Of a DNA stretch of 64,000 bases, positions 53,014 to 62,133 are shown piece by piece. Every line of letters starts with the position of its first letter. Positions within the stretch are counted from its first letter, which is position 1. Position numbers and translations under genes: made by a program. The stretch covers positions 248,001-312,000 of the forward strand of contig NZ_STGU01000002.1 of assembly GCF_004912135.1 (NCBI RefSeq), in the 5' to 3' direction. Origin of the DNA: Rhizobium rosettiformans W3 (GTDB lineage Bacteria; Pseudomonadota; Alphaproteobacteria; Rhizobiales; Rhizobiaceae). A model generated the notes under the pieces. It was not told the DNA's origin. It ran no database searches and worked only from the letters and a program-made list of their open reading frames with translations.

Positions 53014-53343
53014 ATGAATACGATCATTCGCAAAGTCAGCACCATCACCGACAAGGGACAAACTACGATCCCGAAGCCCATTCGGGACGCGCTGGGGGTG
53101 GGTTATGGCGGTCGGATCGCCTTCAGTCTGGATGAGAACAACCGGGTCATTGTCGAACGGGATGATGCGGACGAGCAAGATCCGGTGCTCGACGGATTTC
53201 TCGATCTTCTGGCCAGAGATATGGCAGCAAGACCTGAGGCCTTCGGGGAGATCCCGTCCGGCCTCAGAGCGCGGATGGAGGCTTTGACCGCTGGCGCGGA
53301 TGTGGATCTCGATGCCCCGATCAAGGGTGAGGTCGATCTTTGA
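53014..53343 (+). CDS. prlF: PrlF-type antitoxin (AbrB fold)
   Basis: 109 residues from ATG 53014. The N-terminal AbrB-like domain is STITDKGQTTIPKPIRDALG with VGYGGRIAFSLDENNRVIVE. The C-terminal half is acidic and helical. It is 3 bp before the toxin gene. It neutralises YhaV and likely represses its promoter. Confidence 0.9.
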   Translation: MNTIIRKVSTITDKGQTTIPKPIRDALGVGYGGRIAFSLDENNRVIVERDDADEQDPVLDGFLDLLARDMAARPEAFGEIPSGLRARMEALTAGADVDLDAPIKGEVDL

Positions 53344-53346
53344 ACG

Positions 53347-53859
53347 ATGGAGACCGTCAACGGCTGGATCATCCGTACTCACCCGCTGTTCCTTGATCAA
53401 TTGGAGCGGTTGACCGCTGCCGTTGAACGAGAAGCGCGGAAAAAACCGGGCACTTTCCGGTCAGGCGCCAATTTCAAGCTTCTCAGTGCGCTCAACAAGT
53501 TGGTTTTCGAAGTCATTCCGGCCGACCCGACATTGGCCATGTTCCGGCAGGGCGGGACATTGGGGGCTGAGCGCAAGCACTGGTTCCGTGCGAAGTTTGG
53601 CAATGGCCGATTTCGGCTCTTCTTTCGCTACAATTCGGCTGCGAAGGTCATCGTTTTCGCTTGGGTCAACGATGCGGAAACACTGCGCAGCTATGGCTCT
53701 CGCAGTGACGCCTATGCCGTCTTCCGCGGCATGCTGGAGGACGGAAACCCGCCGGACAGCTGGAAGGAACTGCTGGATGCGGCTTCAAGTGATGTCGCTA
53801 CGAGGCGCTTGGAAGCCCTGACTGAGGCCTCGGCCAAGCTGGACAAGAACAACCCGTGA
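53347..53859 (+). CDS. yhaV: YhaV-type toxin
   Basis: 170 residues. The opening METVNGWIIRTHPLFLDQLE, the middle HWFRAKFGNGRFRLFFRY, and the WVNDAETLRSYGSRSDAY motif are diagnostic for YhaV, a ribosome-dependent RNase of the RelE superfamily. It closes the GTA region and is co-oriented with it. Confidence 0.92.
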   Translation: METVNGWIIRTHPLFLDQLERLTAAVEREARKKPGTFRSGANFKLLSALNKLVFEVIPADPTLAMFRQGGTLGAERKHWFRAKFGNGRFRLFFRYNSAAKVIVFAWVNDAETLRSYGSRSDAYAVFRGMLEDGNPPDSWKELLDAASSDVATRRLEALTEASAKLDKNNP

Positions 53860-53969
53860 GATCGGGTTCCGCCCGCTTCACACACAAGATTACGAGGCAT
53901 TCATTTGCCATTCAGACGCCTTGCGGTACATAATTTGCCGAAGTGGACGTCATCCAAGAAGTAGCAGCA

Positions 53970-54209
53970 ATGGCATCTTTCATGAAATACACGGGCCTGG
54001 CACTGGCCTTGACCGTGGCGGCTTTGCCGGCGGGCGGGAGCGATGCCGTGGCGGCGGACTGCAGGGCGGCGGCGGCGCGCGTCGTGGCCGAAGTGGGCGG
54101 ACAGTTGCTTTCCGTGCGCGGATCGGGCGGTGAATGCGTGATTGTCGTGCTCGTTCCGGGCAGTGGCAGCGAGCGGCCGCGTAAGGTCACCATGCGTGTC
54201 GCACAGTGA
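53970..54209 (+). CDS. feuN: FeuN-like periplasmic modulator
   Basis: 79 residues from ATG 53970 (a GTG at 53943 and an ATG at 53982 are alternatives). It has a signal peptide (MASFMKYTGLALALTVAALP) and a small mature domain with two cysteines (ADCRAAAARVVAEVGGQLLS, then SGGECVIVVLV), resembling PepSY-type folds. Directly upstream of feuP, it matches Sinorhizobium meliloti FeuN by position and form; FeuN restrains FeuPQ signalling in the periplasm. Confidence 0.75.
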   Translation: MASFMKYTGLALALTVAALPAGGSDAVAADCRAAAARVVAEVGGQLLSVRGSGGECVIVVLVPGSGSERPRKVTMRVAQ

Positions 54210-54267
54210 CCGTGGCCGCGTGACTGTGCCGAAAGCCTGACTCTCCGCCGATCAAGGGGTGAACCGC

Positions 54268-54933
54268 ATGCGCATTCTCGTCGTCGAAGACGATGTCAAC
54301 CTGAACCGCCAGCTCGTCGAAGCCCTGCAGGAAGCAGGCTATGTGGTCGACAAGGCATTCGATGGCGAGGAAGGTCATTTCCTCGGCGACACAGAACCCT
54401 ATGACGCCGTTATCCTCGATATTGGCCTGCCGGAAATGGACGGCATTACCGTTCTGGAGAAGTGGCGTGCGGCAAGCCGGGTCATGCCGGTCCTGATCCT
54501 GACGGCGCGTGACCGCTGGTCGGACAAGGTCGCCGGCATCGACGCCGGGGCCGACGACTATGTGACCAAGCCCTTCCATGTCGAGGAAGTGCTCGCCCGC
54601 ATCCGGGCGCTGATCCGCCGTGCGGCCGGTCATGCCTCCTCGGAAATCGTCTGCGGCCCCGTCCGGCTCGACACCAAGAGCTCCAAGGCGAGCGTCGAGG
54701 GCGTGACGCTGAAGCTCACCTCGCATGAATATCGCCTGCTCTCCTACCTCATGCATCACATGGGCGAGGTCGTCTCGCGCACCGAACTGGTCGAGCATCT
54801 CTACGACCAGGATTTTGACCGGGATTCCAATACGATCGAGGTCTTTGTCGGCCGTCTGCGCAAGAAGCTCGGCGTCGACATGATCGAGACCGTCCGCGGC
54901 CTGGGCTACCGCATCCAAGCGCCGGCGAAATGA
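54268..54933 (+). CDS. feuP: response regulator FeuP (OmpR/PhoP family)
   Basis: 221 residues from ATG 54268 (AAGGGG 8 bases upstream; GTG 54259 is an alternative). Receiver domain: MRILVVEDDVNLN with acidic pocket, the phospho-Asp in AVILDIGLPEMDGI, and the Lys in DYVTKPF. The OmpR winged helix lies in residues 125-221 (TSHEYRLLSYLMHHMGEVVS). It overlaps feuQ by 4 nt. In rhizobia FeuPQ responds to osmotic conditions and promotes cyclic-glucan export. Confidence 0.92.
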   Translation: MRILVVEDDVNLNRQLVEALQEAGYVVDKAFDGEEGHFLGDTEPYDAVILDIGLPEMDGITVLEKWRAASRVMPVLILTARDRWSDKVAGIDAGADDYVTKPFHVEEVLARIRALIRRAAGHASSEIVCGPVRLDTKSSKASVEGVTLKLTSHEYRLLSYLMHHMGEVVSRTELVEHLYDQDFDRDSNTIEVFVGRLRKKLGVDMIETVRGLGYRIQAPAK

Positions 54934-56324
54934 AGATCCGCTCGCTCACCGCGCGCGTCCTGCTGCTTGCCACCCTCTGGTCGGCACTCGGTCTGGTGAC
55001 GATCGCGGTGGCGATATCAGCCCTCTATCGCCAGGGCGTCGAACGCGGCTTCAACAATCTGTTGCGCGCCCAGCTCTACAATGTCGTCAACTCCGTTTCG
55101 ATCGGTGACGGCGAGAGCCTGACCGGCTCTCCGGCGCTGGGCGATCTTCGCTTTTCCCAGCCTGCCACGGGGTGGTATTGGCTCGTCGAGCCGCTCGGCA
55201 ATTATGCGACGGCGCCGCTCGCCTCTGCCTCGCTTGGGGTCGCCAATCTGGCGGTGCCCGATGTGGAGGTGACGCCCTTCGACCAGAATTACGAGCGCTT
55301 CTACGAAATGACGGACGAGGCCGGAAACGCGATCCGCGTCGCCGAGACCGAGGTCGTGCTCGATGACCAGGGGCGGGCGGCGCGCTTCCGCGTCTCCGGC
55401 AATCTGCAGGTGATCGAAGACGAAATCGCCTTCTTCACCAGCCGGCTCTATGCGGCGCTCGCCGTCGTCGGCATTGGCGGCTTGATCGTCAATGGTCTCG
55501 CCATTCTCTACGGCCTGAAGCCGCTCGACCGGGCCCGTCGGGCGCTGGAGCGCATCCGCCGGGGCGAGGCCGAGAGGATCGAAGGGGACTTCCCGAGCGA
55601 AGTCCAGCCACTCGCCAACGAGATCAACGCGCTGATCGACAGCAACCGACGTATCGTCGAGCGCGCCCGCATGCAGGTCGGCAATCTCGCCCACTCGCTG
55701 AAGACGCCGATTGCCGTTCTCGTCAACGAGGCCCGAACGCTCGAAAGGCAGCAGGCCGAGGTGATCTCCACCCAGGCCGAAGCCATGCAGGCGCAGGTGA
55801 CGACCTATCTGAACCGCGCCCGCATCGCCGCCCAGCGCGACAGCGTTCTGGCGCGAACGGAAGCCCAGCCCGTGCTGGAGCGGCTTGTGCGGGTGATGCG
55901 CAAGCTGAACACGGAGGTTTCCTTCGAGCTCGACATGGCGCCGGATCTGACCTTCGCCATGGAGCAGCAGGACGTGGAGGAAGTGGTCGGCAATCTCCTG
56001 GAGAACGCCTCGCGTTTCGCGCGCTCCAAGGTGGTCACAAGGGTGACGGTGACCACCCGCGATGACGACGTGACCGATGGCCGGCGGGGCTGGATCGAAG
56101 TGCTGGTCGAGGACGATGGTCCGGGACTGGCGCCGGAGCAGATCGGCGAAGCGCTGAAACGCGGCCGCAGGCTCGACGAGAGCAAGCCGGGTACCGGCCT
56201 TGGCCTCTCGATCGTCAAGGAGATTTCCGGGGAATATCAAGGCGCCTTCGGACTTTCGCGGGCCGCGATCGGCGGTCTTCGCGCACAGTTGATCCTACCG
56301 GCTGTGACAAAGGACACTGCGTGA
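54930..56324 (+). CDS. feuQ: sensor histidine kinase FeuQ
   Basis: 464 residues, overlapping feuP by 4 nt. Two membrane segments (residues 8-28 and near 175-195) frame a periplasmic sensor domain of about 140 residues. HAMP-like linker, then the H-box NLAHSLKTPIAVLVNEA with the phospho-His, N-box NLLENASRFAR, and G-boxes DDGPGLAPEQ and GTGLGLSIVKE. It phosphorylates FeuP and is held in check by FeuN. Confidence 0.92.
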   Translation: MKIRSLTARVLLLATLWSALGLVTIAVAISALYRQGVERGFNNLLRAQLYNVVNSVSIGDGESLTGSPALGDLRFSQPATGWYWLVEPLGNYATAPLASASLGVANLAVPDVEVTPFDQNYERFYEMTDEAGNAIRVAETEVVLDDQGRAARFRVSGNLQVIEDEIAFFTSRLYAALAVVGIGGLIVNGLAILYGLKPLDRARRALERIRRGEAERIEGDFPSEVQPLANEINALIDSNRRIVERARMQVGNLAHSLKTPIAVLVNEARTLERQQAEVISTQAEAMQAQVTTYLNRARIAAQRDSVLARTEAQPVLERLVRVMRKLNTEVSFELDMAPDLTFAMEQQDVEEVVGNLLENASRFARSKVVTRVTVTTRDDDVTDGRRGWIEVLVEDDGPGLAPEQIGEALKRGRRLDESKPGTGLGLSIVKEISGEYQGAFGLSRAAIGGLRAQLILPAVTKDTA

Positions 56325-56447
56325 TTGATTTTCCTGTGAAATTACATAGGTGTATAGGACCGGTTCCGGCGGGTTGACCTTCGTCTCCTCCGAATACGGG
56401 ACATTCGCCTTCGGGCAGCAACGATCGACGGGATTTGGAACGGCCTG

Positions 56448-56855
56448 ATGGGTGTGAAGCGCTTCGGAATTCTGACAGCCACCGTTCTGGTGTCTCTCGC
56501 GCTTGCGGGCTGCACGACCTCGGGCGGTGGACGCACCGTCGCAGCCAACTCCGCAGTCTATATCGCAGCCCTTCAGGGCGGTATCGTTGCGCGCACCGGC
56601 GTGAAGCTCTCTCGCAGCGAAACCCAGCGGGCGCTGGAAGCCGAATATCGCGCACTGGAAGCCGCCCCCGGCGGCCAGCCCGTCACCTGGGCCGGCGGCG
56701 ATGTGCGCGGCGAGGTCGTGGCAGCGGCACCCTATCAGGTCGGTCAGCAGAATTGCCGCCAGTTCACCCACAAGGTGGTCAGCGGCGGTCGCGAACTGCA
56801 GGCGCGCGGCGCGGCCTGTCGCAACCCGAACGGCACCTGGACGCCGCTGAGCTGA
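56448..56855 (+). CDS. outer-membrane lipoprotein (surface-antigen-like)
   Basis: 135 residues. A lipobox LAGC at the signal-peptide end (TVLVSLALAGCTTSGGG) predicts lipidation. The mature part resembles the RT0821/17-kDa surface antigen group ([20 protein letters not shown] and CRQFTHKVVSGG). It is 123 bp after feuQ, in the same direction. Function unknown. Confidence 0.8.
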   Translation: MGVKRFGILTATVLVSLALAGCTTSGGGRTVAANSAVYIAALQGGIVARTGVKLSRSETQRALEAEYRALEAAPGGQPVTWAGGDVRGEVVAAAPYQVGQQNCRQFTHKVVSGGRELQARGAACRNPNGTWTPLS

Positions 56856-57033
56856 GGCTCAGGCCCAGTCTTTTCTATGAAGGTGACATGTTGAGCTGTC
56901 ACGTCCACTTGACTTAGGTCAAGGCTGGGCGGGTTATGACAGCTTAACGAATTCTTGCGGCCAAACGCCTCAACTTTGCGTCAAGGGAGGTTTGGCTGTT
57001 GGAATGCACCCGTCCTTGCCGTAATTGAGTTTC

Positions 57034-58239
57034 ATGTTGTTCTGGATCATCTCCGCCCTGCTGACGGTCGTTGTTGCCGTCCTTTTGTTGTCCCCCCTGA
57101 TGCGGGCTTCGGCCCGCGCGACGCGTTATGACGAAGGGGAGGCGGCCGTCTATCGCGATCAGCTGCGGGAGCTGGAAAGGGACAAGGCGGAAGGTCTGAT
57201 TTCGGCCGAGGATGCCGACTATGCCCGCGCCGAAATCGGTCGGCGCCTGCTTGCCATTGCGGGTCGCGAGACGGCAGGTGAGGAGGGGGCCGAGGTCGCT
57301 GCTGAAGCGCCCGCGCCACGCCGCCGCTATACGCTCTCCCAGGCCTTCATCCTGCTCTGTCTTCCCGTCATCGGGCTCGCGGGCTATCTCGAAATCGGGA
57401 GCCCGGGAACGCCGGATGCGCCGCTTGAGGCGCGCATCGAAAATCCCGGCGAAGACGTCGATCTACTCGTCGCCAAGGTCGAGCGGCATCTGGCGACCAG
57501 CCCTGACGACGGTACTGGCTGGAATGTGCTGGCGCCCGTCTATTTCCGCATCGGGCGCTATGCCGATGCCGAGCTCGCTTACCGGAACGCGATCCGGATT
57601 CTCGGGCCTGATGCCGAGCGCATGAACGGACTGGGCGAGACACTGGTGCTGCGCAATGACGGGATCGTCACCGACGATGCCCAGATGGCCTTCCAGGCGG
57701 CGCTGAAGCTCGAGCCGAACAATCCGCGCGCCGATTTCTACCTGGCGCTGGCCCTCGAACAGTCCGGCCGTCGCGCCGAGGCGCTCGCCGCCTTCCAGGA
57801 TATCGCCAAGGCTTCGCCCCCGACAGCGCCGTGGATGCCGCTGGTCAACCAGCACATCGCAGCCAACAGCGCAGGCATGCCGCTCGCGAACCCGCCGGCT
57901 GAGACGGCCGCCGCCGGCACCGCGCCGGCCAATTCCGCAGCACCCGGCAATCCCTCTGCAGAAGACATCGCTAACGCGCAGTCCATGTCGGAGGCCGATC
58001 GCGGCGAGATGATCCGCGGCATGGTGGCAAGCCTTGATGCGCGGCTGAAGGAAGATCCCAACAATTTCGAAGGCTGGATGCGGCTCGTCCGCTCCTATGC
58101 CATGCTGAAAGACAAGGAAAAGGCGGAAGCCGCGCTGCAGGATGGCCTGAAGGCCTTCCCGGCCGCAGGCGCCGAGGGCCAGCAATTGCTCGCGATGGCG
58201 AGGGAGCTTGGCCTTGATGTCGAGGAGGTGAGCCAGTGA
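57034..58239 (+). CDS. ccmI: cytochrome c biogenesis protein CcmI (CycH)
   Basis: 401 residues from ATG 57034 (a TTG at 57025 is an alternative). Two N-terminal membrane segments ([20 protein letters not shown] and near 106-122) and C-terminal TPR repeats ([30 protein letters not shown]). CcmI binds apocytochrome c in the periplasm and hands it to CcmFH. It overlaps ccmE by 4 nt (GTGA). Confidence 0.9.
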   Translation: MLFWIISALLTVVVAVLLLSPLMRASARATRYDEGEAAVYRDQLRELERDKAEGLISAEDADYARAEIGRRLLAIAGRETAGEEGAEVAAEAPAPRRRYTLSQAFILLCLPVIGLAGYLEIGSPGTPDAPLEARIENPGEDVDLLVAKVERHLATSPDDGTGWNVLAPVYFRIGRYADAELAYRNAIRILGPDAERMNGLGETLVLRNDGIVTDDAQMAFQAALKLEPNNPRADFYLALALEQSGRRAEALAAFQDIAKASPPTAPWMPLVNQHIAANSAGMPLANPPAETAAAGTAPANSAAPGNPSAEDIANAQSMSEADRGEMIRGMVASLDARLKEDPNNFEGWMRLVRSYAMLKDKEKAEAALQDGLKAFPAAGAEGQQLLAMARELGLDVEEVSQ

Positions 58240-58688
58240 CCCGCAAACAGAAACGCCTGGCCGTGATTGCAGGCGGCATGGGCTTCATCCTGACCGCCGT
58301 GCTTCTGGTGATGTTCGCCTTCGGCCAGTCGATCGCGTATTTCTACGTGCCCAATGATCTCGCGCAATCCGATGTCCAGCCCGGCACCCGCATCCGCCTT
58401 GGCGGACTGGTCGAGGCAGGCTCCGTGGTGCGGGGCGAAGGCTCGACCGTCACCTTTACCGTGACCGACACGCTGAGCCAGCTGCCGGTGACCTATACGG
58501 GCATCCTGCCGGATCTCTTCCGCGAGGGGCAGGGCGTTGTGGCCGAGGGCCGTTTCGAGGGCATGGACAAGGTCTTCGTGGCCGATACCGTGCTCGCCAA
58601 GCATGACGAGACTTACATGCCGAAGGACGTGGCCGACCGTCTGAAGGCGCAAGGGGTGGAACTCAGCGGCAAGGAAGAGATCCAATGA
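58236..58688 (+). CDS. ccmE: heme chaperone CcmE (CycJ)
   Basis: 150 residues. One N-terminal membrane anchor ([20 protein letters not shown]) and the heme-binding motif HDETY in [11 protein letters not shown] near residue 121, to which heme is covalently attached. It overlaps ccmI and ccmF by 4 nt each, giving a tightly coupled operon. Confidence 0.93.
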   Translation: MTRKQKRLAVIAGGMGFILTAVLLVMFAFGQSIAYFYVPNDLAQSDVQPGTRIRLGGLVEAGSVVRGEGSTVTFTVTDTLSQLPVTYTGILPDLFREGQGVVAEGRFEGMDKVFVADTVLAKHDETYMPKDVADRLKAQGVELSGKEEIQ

Positions 58689-60673
58689 TCATCGAGCTTG
58701 GCCATTATGCTCTGGTGCTGGCGCTTGCGACCAGTCTGATCATCTCCGTCCTTCCGGTGATCGGCGCAAGGCGGGGCGACGCCGCGATGATGGCGGTCGG
58801 CACGACCGGGACCTATGCGCTTTTCCTGCTCGTCGCCTTCTCGTTCGCCGTGCTCACGTATGGCTATGTCGTCTCCGACTTCTCGGTCCAGAACGTCTAC
58901 CAGAACTCCCACTCCTTGAAGCCGATGATCTACAAGGTCTCGGGCGTCTGGGGGAACCATGAGGGGTCCATGCTCCTCTGGGTGCTGATCCTCGCCTTCT
59001 TCAGCGCCATGGTCGCCTTTTTCGGCACCAACCTGCCGGACCGGTTGCGGGCGAATGTCCTGGCCGTTCAGGCCTGGATCACGACAGCCTTCACGCTCTT
59101 CATCCTCCTGACCTCCAATCCCTTCATCCGCTTGTCGCCGATCCCGGCGGAGGGCCAGGATCTCAATCCGGTCCTGCAGGACATCGGTCTCGCGATCCAT
59201 CCGCCGCTGCTCTATCTCGGCTATGTCGGCTTCTCCGTCTGCTTCTCCTTTGCGATTGCGGCCCTGATGGACGGCCGCATCGACGCGGCCTGGGCCCGTT
59301 GGGTGCGGCCCTGGACGCTGGCCGCCTGGGTGTTCCTCACCGCCGGCATCTCCATGGGCTCTTACTGGGCCTATTACGAGCTCGGCTGGGGTGGCTGGTG
59401 GTTCTGGGACCCGGTCGAGAACGCCTCCTTCATGCCCTGGCTTGCGGGCACGGCGCTGCTGCATTCCGCGCTGGTCATGGAAAAGCGCGATGCCCTGAAG
59501 ATCTGGACGGTGCTGCTCGCCATCATCGCGTTTTCGCTGTCGCTGCTCGGCACCTTTCTGGTTAGATCGGGCGTGCTGACCTCCGTACATGCGTTTGCCA
59601 CCGACCCGACGCGCGGCGTCTTCATTCTCGGCATTCTCGTCATCTTCATCGGCGGGGCCTTCACGCTCTTTGCGCTGCGCGCGCCGATGCTGAAGGCCGG
59701 CGGGCTGTTCCAGCCGATTTCGCGCGAGGGTGCGCTCGTCCTCAACAACCTGATCCTGACCGTATCGACCGCCTCTGTCCTGATCGGCACGCTCTACCCG
59801 CTGCTCCTGGAAACGCTGACGGGTGAGAAGATCTCGGTCGGTCCGCCCTTCTTCAACATTACCTTCGGGCTTCTGATGATCCCGCTGCTGGTGGCGGTGC
59901 CCTTTGGGCCGTTCCTCGCCTGGAAGCGTGGCGATCTCTTAGGCGCGCTGCAACGGCTCTATGTCGCGGCTGCACTCTCGCTCGTGCTGGGCCTCGGTCT
60001 CTGGTATGCGCAGAATGGCGGGCCTGTCATGGCGGTGGCTGGCCTTGCGCTCGCCTTCTTCGTCATGGGCGGGGCGATTGCCGATCTCTGGTATCGCGCC
60101 GGTTTCGGCAAACATCCGCTTTCCACCGCCTGGAGCCGCTTCAAGGGCCTGCCGCGCTCGGCCTTCGGCACGGCGCTGGCGCATTTCGGCCTCGGCGTGA
60201 CCGTGCTCGGCGTCGTCGCAGTCACCACCTTCGAGACGGAAACGGTCGTGGAGATGAAGCCGGGCATGACGGCGGAGGCCGGCGGTTATGTCGTGACCTT
60301 CGACGGCATCCGCGCCGCGACCGGCCCCAACTACACCGAGGACCAGGGGCACTTCACCATCCGCGAAAGTGGCGTGGAAGTGGCCGACGTCTGGTCGTCG
60401 AAGCGGCTTTATACGGCACGGCAGATGCCGACCACGGAAGCCGGCATTGTGACCTTCGGTTTGAGCCAGCTCTATGTGTCGCTGGGGGATCCGATGGCCG
60501 ATGGCGGCATTGTGGTGCGCATCTGGTGGAAGCCGTGGATCCTCTGCATCTGGTACGGCACGCTTGTGATGATGGCGGGCGGGATCGTCTCGCTGTCGGA
60601 TCGCAGGCTGCGCGTCGGCGCTCCAAAGCGGGCCAAGGTGGCGGCGAAGCCGACGCTGGAGGCTGCGGAGTGA
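58685..60673 (+). CDS. ccmF: heme lyase CcmF (CycK)
   Basis: 662 residues with about 15 membrane segments. The WWD motif is present as [18 protein letters not shown] near residue 237, with His residues before and after. It ligates heme to apocytochrome c with CcmH. It overlaps ccmE and ccmH. Confidence 0.94.
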   Translation: MIIELGHYALVLALATSLIISVLPVIGARRGDAAMMAVGTTGTYALFLLVAFSFAVLTYGYVVSDFSVQNVYQNSHSLKPMIYKVSGVWGNHEGSMLLWVLILAFFSAMVAFFGTNLPDRLRANVLAVQAWITTAFTLFILLTSNPFIRLSPIPAEGQDLNPVLQDIGLAIHPPLLYLGYVGFSVCFSFAIAALMDGRIDAAWARWVRPWTLAAWVFLTAGISMGSYWAYYELGWGGWWFWDPVENASFMPWLAGTALLHSALVMEKRDALKIWTVLLAIIAFSLSLLGTFLVRSGVLTSVHAFATDPTRGVFILGILVIFIGGAFTLFALRAPMLKAGGLFQPISREGALVLNNLILTVSTASVLIGTLYPLLLETLTGEKISVGPPFFNITFGLLMIPLLVAVPFGPFLAWKRGDLLGALQRLYVAAALSLVLGLGLWYAQNGGPVMAVAGLALAFFVMGGAIADLWYRAGFGKHPLSTAWSRFKGLPRSAFGTALAHFGLGVTVLGVVAVTTFETETVVEMKPGMTAEAGGYVVTFDGIRAATGPNYTEDQGHFTIRESGVEVADVWSSKRLYTARQMPTTEAGIVTFGLSQLYVSLGDPMADGGIVVRIWWKPWILCIWYGTLVMMAGGIVSLSDRRLRVGAPKRAKVAAKPTLEAAE

Positions 60674-61272
60674 CGGCTCGGATCAAAGACATTGCCCCTC
60701 ATCCGGCTGCCGCCACCTTCTCCCCGCAAGCGGGGAGAAGGGCGGACCCGCCGACGTCGGCCATCCCCTCTCCCGGCTTGCGGGGAGAGGGCCACGGTGA
60801 GGGGCTGGGACGTCCCACACTCCGGCGTCTTTTCCTCTGTCTCGCCCTTCTGTTCACCCCCATCCACGCGCTTGCCGTGAACCCCGACGAGGTGCTTGCC
60901 GACCCCGCTCTCGAACAGCGGGCACGGGCGCTGTCGGCGGAACTGCGCTGCATGGTCTGCCAGAACCAATCGATCGACGATTCGAACGCCGAGCTGGCCC
61001 GCGATCTTCGCATCGTGGTGCGCGAGCGGCTGGTGGATGGCGATACCGACGAGCAGGTGCTCGACTATGTCGTGTCGCGCTATGGGGAATTCGTGCTCCT
61101 GAAGCCGCGGCTCAGTGTCCGCACGATCGCGCTCTGGGGCGCGCCGGCGACGCTTGCGATCATCGGTCTGATCGTGGCTGTGGTTTATACCCGCAGGCGC
61201 GCCGTGCAGCCGGTGGCGAAGCTTTCGCCGGAGGAAGAGGCGCGGTTGCGGAGAGTGCTGGACGCAGAGTGA
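60670..61272 (+). CDS. ccmH: CcmH (CycL) with repeat-derived N-terminus
   Basis: 200 residues from the GTG at 60670, which overlaps the ccmF stop by 4 nt and is in frame. Residues about 9-45 are encoded by a family D palindromic repeat (for example [20 protein letters not shown]). They sit in front of the normal CcmH sequence, which begins with the signal peptide [19 protein letters not shown]. The redox motif is [10 protein letters not shown], as in CcmH. It reduces apocytochrome cysteines. No other start codon lies close in frame upstream of the signal peptide, so the repeat probably shifted or extended it. Confidence 0.85.
   Translation: MTARIKDIAPHPAAATFSPQAGRRADPPTSAIPSPGLRGEGHGEGLGRPTLRRLFLCLALLFTPIHALAVNPDEVLADPALEQRARALSAELRCMVCQNQSIDDSNAELARDLRIVVRERLVDGDTDEQVLDYVVSRYGEFVLLKPRLSVRTIALWGAPATLAIIGLIVAVVYTRRRAVQPVAKLSPEEEARLRRVLDAE
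60694..60804 (+). repeat. family D palindromic repeat within the ccmH reading frame
   Basis: About 110 bp with CCTTCTCCCCGCAAGCGGGG and a CCCTCTCCCGGCTTGCGGGG arm. It is the same family as at 27474, 34558 and 36872, but here it lies between the GTG start and the CcmH signal peptide, in frame. Confidence 0.8.
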
Positions 61273-61292
61273 TGGCCGCTAGTCCTGAGCGC

Positions 61293-61694
61293 TCATAGAG
61301 CCACGATGAAGCAATCCAGGTGCGTCAGGAAGGCGGCTTCCGTAATCTCTCGCCTGATGATTCTTGTCATCTCCTCCCCGATGAGTTGGTTCGCCTCGAT
61401 GGACGGCAGCACTACGTCGTAGCCATTGATATTCAGGAACATCACGCCTGCAAGCCATGCGGTGCGCTTGTTTCCCTGAATAAAAGCGTGGGCGCGGCTA
61501 AGGGCTACGATAAGCCTGCAGGCGAGAACACTGACATCATCTTCGCTCTCGTACTGAAAAAGGTTTCGCGGGCTCATGACCGCGCTTTCGAGCGCGCCCG
61601 GATTAATCAGCAAGTGCTGCTCTCGGGTGATGATGACGGCGCCCTTGTTAAGGGCAATGACCTCGGACAGTTCGATCCATCCGGGTTCAGTCAT
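61293..61694 (-). CDS. doc: Doc-type Fic toxin (second module)
   Basis: 133 residues from ATG 61694, which overlaps the antitoxin stop (TGATG). The Fic motif HAFIQGNKRTAWLA is present, and EPGWIELSEVIALNKGAVI opens the protein. Compared with the Doc at 29.0 kb, the active-site segment is nearly the same (HAF.QGNKRTAW), but the rest differs. It likely kinases EF-Tu. It lies between ccmH and degP. Confidence 0.85.
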   Translation of the reverse strand: MTEPGWIELSEVIALNKGAVIITREQHLLINPGALESAVMSPRNLFQYESEDDVSVLACRLIVALSRAHAFIQGNKRTAWLAGVMFLNINGYDVVLPSIEANQLIGEEMTRIIRREITEAAFLTHLDCFIVAL

Positions 61695-61864
61695 CACTTG
61701 GCGAGCAGATCCATCAGGTGTTTGTGACGTTCATGTTCAAGCCTGACGACGTCGTCACTTTTCGGTCTCGGCTTGCCGACATGAGCAGGCTTCCGCGCCG
61801 GACGCTTCACCGGCGAAGATGTTGTCGCTTCCGACAGATTTGTTTCTTTGCTTGGTTTGTCCAT
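61694..61864 (-). CDS. 56-residue Doc antitoxin candidate
   Basis: A short ORF with GAGGTG 5 bases before the ATG at 61864. It encodes MDKPSKETNLSEATTSSP, then a Lys/Pro-rich part and the helix RLEHERHKHLMDLLAK. It overlaps doc by 1 nt (TGATG). Its C-terminal helix and the LAK end resemble the 62-codon antitoxin at 29.4 kb, also paired with Doc. It does not look like Phd. Confidence 0.7.
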   Translation of the reverse strand: MDKPSKETNLSEATTSSPVKRPARKPAHVGKPRPKSDDVVRLEHERHKHLMDLLAK

Positions 61865-62133
61865 CACGTCACCTCAACAACAACATAGCCTCGGAAGAGT
61901 GTTGTTTCCAGAGACGCTTCCAAGTCTCTGGATTGGCTCGAATTTTCGGCAGAAATTCGTCTTAGCAGTGCGCTCCAGACAGTCCCTCAGGGCGTCTTTC
62001 CGACGGCGACCATGAAAGATTACGAAGAATTCATCTGCCGTACAGTTCGTCGTAACGTGACCCTCTCTATATCTCACTTCATCCACCGCTTCCCACCCGC
62101 CGGGTTGTCCGGCGGCTCCAGTCAGAAGAACAG

